Positions 7,174-12,448 of a stretch of 12,448 nt of DNA are shown in pieces. A model generated the notes under the pieces. The model did not search any database and was not told the origin of the DNA. It saw nothing but the letters and a program-made list of their open reading frames with translations. The stretch lies in contig JAFWAM010000177.1 in assembly GCA_017507595.1 (NCBI GenBank), positions 1 to 12,448 on the forward strand, given 5' to 3'. Position 1 is the stretch's first letter. Each line of letters opens with the position of its first letter. The stretch comes from Clostridia bacterium (lineage in GTDB: Bacteria > Bacillota_A > Clostridia > Christensenellales > Borkfalkiaceae). The position numbers and the translations under genes were made by a program.

Positions 7174-8682
7174 ATGAAAAAGCTTACTGTTTGCTTATTG
7201 ATCTTCGTGCTTGCCCTCAGCCTTTTCGGCCTTGTGGCTTGCGGAAAAAAACACGATTGCGTCGCAAACGAAGACGGTTATTGCACGGAATGTAACGAGC
7301 CCGTCCCCACAGAGGGCGTGTATTACAAAAATTGCGGCACCTACGCAGCAGTTCAGGGCTACACGGGTGATGCAACCACGGTCGTTATCGCAAAGACCTA
7401 TAACGAGCTCCCCGTGACCACCGTAGAGGCCGACGCCTTCAAGTACGGCACCTTTAAGAAAATGGTTTTGCCCGAAGGCATTACCCATATTGAGGAAAAC
7501 GCCTTCCGCGGATGTACCGGCCTTGAAAAAATAGATCTTCCTTCTACCTTGAAAAAGATCGACGAAGCAGCATTTTCCAATTGCTCCGGCTTAAAATCCC
7601 TCGTGATCCCTGCGGGCGTTGAGGAAATCGGTGCAGGGGCCCTTGCAGGATGCGGCAGTCTTGAAAGCTTGACCTTACCCTTTGTCGGTGCAAGAAAGGA
7701 CACGACAAAAGACAGTAAGTATCAGTATCCTTACGGCTATATTTTTGGCAAGGCCAAATTTACACCGGCACGCCCCACTACTCAGGAATATATCGGCAAA
7801 TACCTTGACGAGACCGAAGAGGCAGTTTTCTATATCCCCACGAGTTTAATATCCTTAACCGTTACCGGTGGCGAGATCTTATACGGCGCCTTTACAAGCT
7901 GCTCAATGCTGGAGGAAGTTAACCTTCCCGAAAATCTTACCTACATCGGTGACGATGCATTTACCGGTTGCAGAGGGTTAAAGAGCATTGAAATCCCCGA
8001 CAGCATTACCCATATCGGTGACGGCGCGTTTTATATGTGCGAAAAGCTTGAGGGAACGGAAAAGGATTCCCTTATCTATCTCGGAAACCAAGGCAATCCC
8101 TACCTTTGCCTTTATTCGGCAACGGGTGGCGGATTAAAGGAAATGACCATTGCAGATGGCTGCAGGTTTGTTACCGGTGACTTTGTAAACTACTGCTCAA
8201 GCTTACAAAAGATCACCGTGCCCGCTTCGGTTGAAAAGATAAGCCCTTACGCCCTGGTAAACAGCCTTGCCCTTGAAACAATTATCGTTGCAGAGGACAG
8301 CAAGTATTATAAATCGGTTGATAACTGCCTGTATACAAAGGACGGCAAGACCCTCGTAAGATACGCGCCCGGAAAGTCCGGAACCAATTTCGTCGCCCCC
8401 GAAGGCCTTGAAAACGTTGGCGAATTTGCCTTTGCACTTTGCATGGGGATTGAACGGGTTGAGCTTCCTTCAACCTTAAAGACCATTGGCGCATACGCAT
8501 TTTTAAGCTGCCGTTACTTAAGTAGAGTCGTTCTTCAGGACGGCGAAGGCTGGCTGTATACCGAAAGCTATTACGATTTTCTGGACGGCGTAGGTCGTGA
8601 AACAAGCCTTGACGATCCCGTTGCGGCGGCCGAGGCAATGCTTTACGAAATGCATTACTACTGGATGAAGAAGGCAAAATAG
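7174..8682 (+). CDS. BspA-like leucine-rich-repeat lipoprotein
   Basis: A 502-residue secreted protein anchored to the membrane by lipid. The signal peptide MKKLTVCLLIFVLALSLFG runs into the lipobox LVAC, with Cys23 as the lipidated residue. A short Cys segment follows ('HDCVANEDGYCTEC', residues 27-40), resembling the 'H-x-D-x-DG-x-C-x-x-C' stretch common at the start of surface proteins from gut Clostridia. From about residue 80 to 480 there are LRR_5/BspA-type repeats of about 23 residues, for example 'ITHIEENAFRGCTGLEKIDLP', 'LTYIGDDAFTGCRGLKSIEIP' and 'LKTIGAYAFLSCRYLSRVVL'. A 'VDNCLYTKDGKTLVRY' insert is also typical. Such proteins are thought to mediate surface binding; the ligand here is unknown. 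The ATG has an AAAGGAG site 6-12 bases upstream, and its own promoter at 6987-7015. Confidence 0.9.
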   Translation: MKKLTVCLLIFVLALSLFGLVACGKKHDCVANEDGYCTECNEPVPTEGVYYKNCGTYAAVQGYTGDATTVVIAKTYNELPVTTVEADAFKYGTFKKMVLPEGITHIEENAFRGCTGLEKIDLPSTLKKIDEAAFSNCSGLKSLVIPAGVEEIGAGALAGCGSLESLTLPFVGARKDTTKDSKYQYPYGYIFGKAKFTPARPTTQEYIGKYLDETEEAVFYIPTSLISLTVTGGEILYGAFTSCSMLEEVNLPENLTYIGDDAFTGCRGLKSIEIPDSITHIGDGAFYMCEKLEGTEKDSLIYLGNQGNPYLCLYSATGGGLKEMTIADGCRFVTGDFVNYCSSLQKITVPASVEKISPYALVNSLALETIIVAEDSKYYKSVDNCLYTKDGKTLVRYAPGKSGTNFVAPEGLENVGEFAFALCMGIERVELPSTLKTIGAYAFLSCRYLSRVVLQDGEGWLYTESYYDFLDGVGRETSLDDPVAAAEAMLYEMHYYWMKKAK

Positions 8683-8684
8683 GC

Positions 8685-8721
8685 CTTATAGCCGAGATTT
8701 ATTAAAAAGTCGGGCTATAAG
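8685..8721 (+). other. Hairpin just after the LRR gene, without a U-tract
   Basis: Perfect 9-bp stem CTTATAGCC (8685-8693) with GGCTATAAG (8713-8721) starting 3 bases after the stop codon. No T-run follows, so it is not a standard intrinsic terminator; it could protect the 3' end of the mRNA. Confidence 0.5.
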
Positions 8722-8743
8722 TCGATTATCGCACGATCATTAA

Positions 8744-8768
8744 CAAAAAAAAGACGGCTTAAGGCCGT
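8744..8768 (-). terminator. Minus-strand terminator-like hairpin
   Basis: Stem ACGGC/GCCGT (8754-8758/8764-8768) preceded on the plus strand by a run of As at 8744-8752. Read on the minus strand this is a 5-bp GC-rich stem followed by a T-run, the form of an intrinsic terminator. No minus-strand gene ends here, so if active it would stop antisense transcription entering the LRR gene. Confidence 0.4.
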
Positions 8769-8779
8769 GAAAAAACTTA

Positions 8780-8829
8780 AATCGGCAATGATAAAAGCTT
8801 TATTTTATCCTTGCCGATTGTTTTTTTTT
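8780..8829 (+). terminator. Strong intrinsic terminator
   Basis: Long hairpin: outer stem AATCGGCAA (8780-8788) with TTGCCGATT (8811-8819), a T/C mismatch, and inner stem GATAAAA (8790-8796) with TTTTATC (8803-8809), then nine Ts (8821-8829). This ends the LRR transcript and isolates the MATE gene from upstream transcription. Confidence 0.88.
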
Positions 8830-8862
8830 GGCTAAAAATCCTTGGGGATTGCGACGAAAAAA

Positions 8863-8891
8863 TTGACAAACGGGCGGCGGAGGAATATAAT
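8863..8891 (+). promoter_or_regulatory. Perfect-consensus sigma-A promoter overlapping the MATE start codon
   Basis: TTGACA (8863-8868), exactly 17 bases, then TATAAT (8886-8891). Both boxes match consensus fully. The last base of the -10 box is the first base of the TTG assigned as the MATE start, and the GGAGG ribosome binding site (8879-8883) lies in the spacer. Transcription would begin near 8898, after the TTG. Confidence 0.7.
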
Positions 8892-10297
8892 TGAATAAAC
8901 AAAAAAAGAAGGGATCTTTCCACGGTGATAAATTGAAAGACAGAGATTTTCTTGGCAAGGAGCCTATCGGTAAGCTTTTACTAAAACTTGCCCTGCCCAC
9001 AGTCCTTGCACAGCTTGTTAACCTTGCTTACAATCTGGTTGACAGGATATATATCGGCCATATAGACGGCTTCGGGGCGGACGCCCTGACGGGCATAGGC
9101 GTTTGCGCGCCCGTTATTATGATAGTATCTGCCTTTGCGGCCCTTACGGGGTCGTGCGGCGGACCGATTGCCTCCATGGAGCTTGGCAGGGGCAACAGGG
9201 ATCGGGCGGAGCTGGTCCTTGGCAACTGCTTTTGTATGCAGATAATAGTTTCGGCCATATTGACGGCAGTGCTTCTTATCTGGAACGAGGATTTTTTGCT
9301 AGCCTTTGGGGCAAGTCAAAAGACCATAGGATATGCAAGCGGATATATGGGCGTTTACGCCGTTGGGACGGTTTTCGTTCAGCTGACACTTGGTATGGGT
9401 GCCTTTATAAGCTGTCAGGGCTTTGCAAAGACGAGTATGCTGACTGTCGTTATCGGGGCCTTGGCAAATATTATTCTTGACCCCATATTTATTTACGGAT
9501 TTGGCCTTGGGGTAAAGGGTGCTGCCATTGCCACGATAATTTCTCAAGGGCTGTCATGTGGATTTGTAATGCTCTTTCTGACAGGTAAAAGGACCTGTCT
9601 TAAGCTGAAACTTAAAAATATCCGTCTTCAGCCAAAAATCTTTTTACCCTGCATTGCCCTTGGACTTTCACACTTTATAATGCAGGCAAGCGAAAGCGTC
9701 ATCGGCGTGTGCTTTAACGCGTCCCTCCAGTCCTACGGCGGCGATATTGCGGTCGGCGCAATGGCGATCCTTATGAGCGTAATGCAGTTTGCAATGCTTC
9801 CTATGCAGGGGCTGGCACAGGGATCACAGCCCATAACAAGCTATAACTTTGGCGCAAAAAATCAACAACGTGTTAAAAAATCCTTTACAATTCTGCTTGT
9901 ATCGTGTCTTATCTATTCCACGGTCGTATGGGCAATAATTATGATCTTCCCACGGGGGATAGCTTCAGTCTTTACCTCGGACGCGGCCCTTATTGACTAC
10001 ACGGTCGGGCCCCTTCGCACCTACTGTGCGGTCCTTTTGATATTTGGCATACAGGTTGCCTGTCAGATGACCTTTGTTTCCATCGGCAACGCCAAATCGT
10101 CCATTGCCGTGGCCGTGGTAAGGAAGTTCGTCCTGTTGCTGCCGCTTATTTATATTGTTCCCGGTCTTTGCAGTGACAAGGCGGCGGGGGTTTACCTTGC
10201 CGAACCCATTGCCGACCTGATAGCCGTTACGTTTACGGCAATACTTTTCTACTTCCAGTTTAAAAAATCCCTTAAAAAATTAACCGACGAAGGATGA
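8891..10297 (+). CDS. MATE family multidrug/sodium antiporter
   Basis: A 468-residue polytopic membrane protein, with about 12 hydrophobic helices in two halves, the size and pattern of the MATE family. The N-terminal signature 'PIGKLLLKLALPTVLAQLVNLAYNLVDRIYIG' style segment is typical, as is 'PMQGLAQGSQPITSYNFGAKN' at the start of the second half. These proteins export drugs or metabolites in exchange for Na+ or H+; the substrate is not readable. The start is uncertain. TTG 8891 has an ideal GGAGG site 7 bases upstream but is overlapped by a consensus -10 box, so a transcript from that promoter would lack it. TTG 8933, giving MKDRDFLGKEPIG and 454 residues, has a weaker GGTGA close upstream and fits the family N-terminus equally well. 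The stop TGA (10295-10297) overlaps the ribosome binding region of the next gene. Confidence 0.9.
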   Translation: MNKQKKKGSFHGDKLKDRDFLGKEPIGKLLLKLALPTVLAQLVNLAYNLVDRIYIGHIDGFGADALTGIGVCAPVIMIVSAFAALTGSCGGPIASMELGRGNRDRAELVLGNCFCMQIIVSAILTAVLLIWNEDFLLAFGASQKTIGYASGYMGVYAVGTVFVQLTLGMGAFISCQGFAKTSMLTVVIGALANIILDPIFIYGFGLGVKGAAIATIISQGLSCGFVMLFLTGKRTCLKLKLKNIRLQPKIFLPCIALGLSHFIMQASESVIGVCFNASLQSYGGDIAVGAMAILMSVMQFAMLPMQGLAQGSQPITSYNFGAKNQQRVKKSFTILLVSCLIYSTVVWAIIMIFPRGIASVFTSDAALIDYTVGPLRTYCAVLLIFGIQVACQMTFVSIGNAKSSIAVAVVRKFVLLLPLIYIVPGLCSDKAAGVYLAEPIADLIAVTFTAILFYFQFKKSLKKLTDEG

Positions 10298-10302
10298 GGT
10301 TT

Positions 10303-11136
10303 ATGAAAATTTTAAAATCTTTAAAGATGCTTTTTATTGCGGCCCTTTTGGCGGCGAGCCTTGCTTTAGCATCTTGTGGGGGAGGGGAAACCACCTCCTG
10401 CACGGTTATCCTGCACGCAGGCGGTGGCGCCGACGGGTTGAGATACCTCAACGCCCAGGAAACCTTTTATACCTATTACGACCTTGGCTACAGGGTATTT
10501 GAATACGACCTTAAGCTTTCCTCCGACGGAAGGCTTATCGGCACCCACAGCGGCGAGAATCTTTCCGGGTTTTACGACGGGATGGATTACCAAAGCTTTT
10601 TATCCCTTCGCCTTTCCAACGGAATGACCCCTGTAAACGAGGAGTGGCTTGTCAATATGATGATGACCCACCCTGACGTTACGGTCGTCGTTGACGCAAA
10701 AATGGACGATACCCGCGGCGATGCGGACGTTCTTGTCAGGATAGAGGCCCTGGAAGAAATTTACGGCGCAGACTTTTCAAGTAATATAGTCCCAGAGGTC
10801 TTCACCGAGGAAATGTGGGACATTTTAAAGGAGGAGACCACCTTTAAAAGGTATTTCTTCTCTCATTATAAAAAATGGTACTCCAACCCCCAGATCAAGG
10901 ACAAGTTTTTGGGCGAGGAAAAGATAGCCGCCGTTTGCATGGGATCATCGGGGGAGGACTATACCTTGGGGTACTCGAAAGAGATATTAAAGCGGGGCAG
11001 ATCTGTATTTATCTTTTTTGCAAGCGACGGGGAGGTCCTTGACTTTTTATCAAGATACACGGTCACGGGGGTTTACGTTGACGATCCTTCAGTTTTGACA
11101 AACGGAGGCATTGCGGTAGTGAAAACTATGGGATAA
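10303..11136 (+). CDS. Lipoprotein with diverged glycerophosphodiester phosphodiesterase-like domain
   Basis: A 277-residue secreted lipoprotein: basic N-terminus, hydrophobic core 'MLFIAALLAASLALASC' and lipobox LASC with Cys25. The rest resembles a GDPD TIM barrel: His38 in 'VILHAGGG' at the HRG position, Glu67-Tyr68-Asp69 ('VFEYDLKLSSDGRL', the metal-binding E-x-D strand), His82 in 'IGTHSG' at the second catalytic position, and 'VVVDAK' with Asp131 where a Glu is usual. Standard enzymes read HRG and HD, so three positions differ, though both histidines and the E-x-D pair remain. It may hydrolyse phosphodiesters outside the membrane, but this is not certain. An in-frame ATG at 10294 is too close to the AAGGA site; ATG 10303 is 8 bases from it and is preferred. 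Only 5 bases separate it from the MATE stop, so the two genes are coupled. Confidence 0.72.
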   Translation: MKILKSLKMLFIAALLAASLALASCGGGETTSCTVILHAGGGADGLRYLNAQETFYTYYDLGYRVFEYDLKLSSDGRLIGTHSGENLSGFYDGMDYQSFLSLRLSNGMTPVNEEWLVNMMMTHPDVTVVVDAKMDDTRGDADVLVRIEALEEIYGADFSSNIVPEVFTEEMWDILKEETTFKRYFFSHYKKWYSNPQIKDKFLGEEKIAAVCMGSSGEDYTLGYSKEILKRGRSVFIFFASDGEVLDFLSRYTVTGVYVDDPSVLTNGGIAVVKTMG

Positions 11137-11198
11137 TCGACCTATAGGCCGACGTTTTGACCGTTTTTATCAAAAAAACACAATAAAAAACCAAACGA

Positions 11199-11233
11199 AA
11201 AAGGACGAAGAATTCTTCGTCCTTTTGATTTTT
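11199..11233. terminator. Bidirectional terminator between convergent genes
   Basis: A perfect 28-base palindrome (11199-11226; arms AAAAGGACGAAG/CTTCGTCCTTTT around AATT) with a GATTTTT tail on the plus strand. On the minus strand the stem is followed by a T-rich tract (complement of 11180-11198). It can end both the MATE/lipoprotein transcript and the HU transcript. Confidence 0.85.
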
Positions 11234-11257
11234 AAAGTATGTTAATTAAGAAAGATA

Positions 11258-11530
11258 TTAGTTAAAAAGCTCCTTATAAGCTTTACTGAACTTAACCGTT
11301 GGGGCCTTGCATGAAGGAATGATTATTCTTTCCTTTGTTTTGGGGTTAACGCCTTCACGGGCGTCTTTGCCCTTTACCTCAAAGGTGGCAAAGCCGGAAA
11401 CGTGAACGTATTCGCCTTCCTTTAAGCATTCGGTTAAAGTTTCAACAAAGGCAACGAAGTTCTCGTCGGCCTCTTTTATAGTAACGCCTTGTTTATCTGC
11501 TAATTTTCTAATAAATTCACTCTTATTCAT
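11258..11530 (-). CDS. HU family nucleoid DNA-binding protein
   Basis: A 90-residue protein, exactly HU length. The N-terminal helices 'MNKSEFIRKLADKQG' and 'ADENFVAFVETLTECLKEG' form the dimer body; 'VHVSGFATFEVKGKDAREGVNPKTKE' is the signature and DNA-clasping beta arm with the conserved Pro of 'NPKT', and 'IPSCKAPTVKFSKAYKELFN' is the standard C-terminus. It binds DNA as a dimer and bends and compacts it. The frame extends to a TTG at 11542, but that codon lies in the ribosome binding site GGAGG (11537-11541 on the minus strand); ATG 11530 gives the standard HU start and is preferred. Own promoter at 11564-11591. Cys77 in the C-terminal segment is not usual for HU but should not affect fold. 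Whether it is the main HU or one of several paralogues cannot be told from this window. Confidence 0.95.
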   Translation of the reverse strand: MNKSEFIRKLADKQGVTIKEADENFVAFVETLTECLKEGEYVHVSGFATFEVKGKDAREGVNPKTKERIIIPSCKAPTVKFSKAYKELFN

Positions 11531-11563
11531 ATTTTCCTCCAAAAATTTTTTTGAGCTATAATG

Positions 11564-11591
11564 ATTATAACAAATATTGAGAAAAAGTCAA
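11564..11591 (-). promoter_or_regulatory. Sigma-A type promoter for the HU gene
   Basis: On the minus strand, TTGACT (11591-11586), a 16-base spacer and a consensus TATAAT (11569-11564). The predicted start near 11557 leaves a leader of about 27 nt that carries the GGAGG ribosome binding site. Confidence 0.75.
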
Positions 11592-11734
11592 GATGTTTTC
11601 CAAAAAAATATTAAATTTCTTTATTTTTTTTTGACGGGTGGCAAAAGCCTGCTTTTTTCCGTCTTGTAAGCCTTTGAAAAAACACCCTTTAAGGGTTATA
11701 AATTGAGGCTCGGCGGCTTTTTGTCCGGCTTTGA
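11592..11734. other. Divergent intergenic stretch between the HU and 11793 gene promoters
   Basis: About 140 bases with no gene. It is AT-rich next to the HU promoter (including a T-run at 11623-11632), then contains short inverted repeats: ACCCTTTAAGGGT (11685-11697) and GACGG/CCGTC (11633-11637/11659-11663). No RNA gene or coding frame with support was seen. Confidence 0.4.
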
Positions 11735-11763
11735 TTGACATTTTTGCCGATTTGGTATATGAT
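11735..11763 (+). promoter_or_regulatory. Sigma-A type promoter for the gene at 11793
   Basis: TTGACA (11735-11740), 17-base spacer, TATGAT (11758-11763). Predicted start near 11770, about 23 nt before the ATG. No clear GGAGG precedes the ATG (GGTGG at 11783-11787 is the best candidate). Confidence 0.7.
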
Positions 11764-11792
11764 AACCGTATATTATAGTATTGGTGGCCGTT

Positions 11793-12448
11793 ATGGAAGA
11801 AAAATTGTTATCTGCCTTTATGTTTGACGACAGCTTAAAAAACGCACTTTGCTTCGGCCCGTCTGCGGCGTCGGGGGCAGATCTTGCGGTCAAGGCCCTT
11901 CAGGACGACGGCGGTGTAAAGATCGTCGCAAAGGAGGGGGATTATCTTCACCTTGGCAAAGCCATCCGCGATAAGGTTATGGCGATGGGGGTAAGATGTG
12001 ACGGCCTCGTTTGTGAAAGGGCGGACACCGTGACGCCCCTTATCGATAAGGGCGATGCAGTTGTCGCCGTAGGAAACTGGCAGCTTTATCGCGACTTGAT
12101 CTTATCGGGCGTTGAAAACAGAATAATTTTTGTCCCGACCGACGGGGTTTTTGCCCAGGTCTTTTCTCCACTTCTCCCCGACGGGGAATATTGCAGGTTT
12201 ATAAAAAACCAAGGGCCGTATAAAACGGTAGTAGACGTGGAAACGTTCAAGGGGCTCAAGCGCAACGGGCTTTACGACGGGTATTCCTTTCTCGCGGCAA
12301 AGCTTGGCGAGGTGTTGGAATACAAGATCTTTTGCCGCATTAACGGCTTGCCTTATGGCGGGGCGGCAGACGTGGCCTTTGAAAAGCTTTCGGCCCTTAT
12401 GTCGGGCCTTGACGTAAAAACTGCCCACGGCATAATCTTAATAGGCCA
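11793..12448 (+). CDS. Diverged dehydroquinate synthase / iron-alcohol-dehydrogenase-fold protein, N-terminal part
   Basis: The frame is open from ATG 11793 to the window end, 218 complete codons, so the C-terminus is missing. It begins MEEKLLSAFMFDDSL and looks cytoplasmic. Several segments recall the dehydroquinate synthase-like superfamily: 'VVAVGNWQLYRDLI' resembles the nucleotide-binding 'VGSGTINDL' strand-turn, 'IIFVPTDGVFAQVFSP' the 'VPT-x-xSxDG' strand, 'GPYKTVVDVETFKGL' the segment naming the 'D-x-x-x-L' position, and 'LGEVLEYKIF' (Glu173) the 'AEVIKYGLI' metal-ligand helix. 'AHGIILIG' (His212) recalls the later 'HGEAVAIG', but only 39 residues separate it from Glu173, too few for the intervening histidine. 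The usual metal site may therefore be incomplete. Family assignment is from memory of these patterns and is tentative; the reaction is unknown. It is divergent from HU and has its own promoter. Confidence 0.5.
   Translation, partial: MEEKLLSAFMFDDSLKNALCFGPSAASGADLAVKALQDDGGVKIVAKEGDYLHLGKAIRDKVMAMGVRCDGLVCERADTVTPLIDKGDAVVAVGNWQLYRDLILSGVENRIIFVPTDGVFAQVFSPLLPDGEYCRFIKNQGPYKTVVDVETFKGLKRNGLYDGYSFLAAKLGEVLEYKIFCRINGLPYGGAADVAFEKLSALMSGLDVKTAHGIILIG

Noticed and set aside
11531..11542. TTG start giving HU four extra residues
   Set aside because: Those codons are the GGAGG ribosome binding site itself; ATG 11530 yields the standard HU N-terminus.
12102..12428. Minus-strand open frame of 108 codons
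   Set aside because: It lies opposite the plus-strand gene at 11793, which has a promoter, superfamily-like motifs and an uninterrupted frame; the minus frame shows no family match or ribosome binding site.

Overview
The window looks like chromosomal DNA from an anaerobic, Gram-positive-type bacterium, most likely a gut member of the class Clostridia (inference). The evidence is a V/A-type ATPase operon, two lipoproteins with classical lipoboxes and no sign of an outer membrane, near-consensus sigma-A promoters, strong GGAGG-type ribosome binding sites, a BspA-like leucine-rich-repeat lipoprotein and a DUF1622 membrane protein. Base composition looks moderate (roughly half G+C by eye) and similar along the window. 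I saw no transposase, integrase, tRNA, rRNA, CRISPR array or prophage gene.

Layout. (1) Positions 1-4606 (+) hold the distal part of a V/A-type ATPase operon in the order C (partial)-F-A-B-D. The genes are tightly packed: F stop and A start abut, and A and B overlap by 8 bp. The membrane genes (I, K) and E must lie upstream, outside the window. (2) A small two-helix DUF1622 membrane protein (4694-5110) follows a weak hairpin and is closed by an intrinsic terminator. (3) A cytoplasmic glycoside hydrolase family 2 enzyme (5210-6943) follows at once. (4) A well-formed promoter and a leader of about 150 nt precede a BspA-type LRR lipoprotein (7174-8682). (5) A region of stacked hairpins and terminators (8683-8830) separates this from a MATE transporter (8891-10297), which is translationally coupled to a lipoprotein with a diverged glycerophosphodiester phosphodiesterase-like domain (10303-11136). 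(6) A perfect palindromic bidirectional terminator lies between that gene and a convergent HU gene (11258-11530, minus). (7) Divergent from HU, a promoter drives a gene (11793-end, partial) that looks like a diverged member of the dehydroquinate synthase / iron-alcohol-dehydrogenase fold.

How the genes may work together. The ATPase genes encode the catalytic head (A, B), central stalk (D, F) and the stalk-to-membrane adaptor (C) of one rotary ion pump or synthase. The remaining genes are separate short transcription units: sugar processing inside the cell (GH2), a surface lipoprotein, an efflux/lipoprotein pair, a nucleoid protein and an unassigned dehydrogenase-fold protein. Most of the window is ordinary. 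I did not find a convincing new multi-gene system. The best items to follow up are a consensus promoter that overlaps the apparent TTG start of the MATE gene, the MATE/GDPD-like lipoprotein pair, the truncated-at-edge diverged dehydrogenase-fold gene, and the repeat-rich promoter and leader of the LRR gene.
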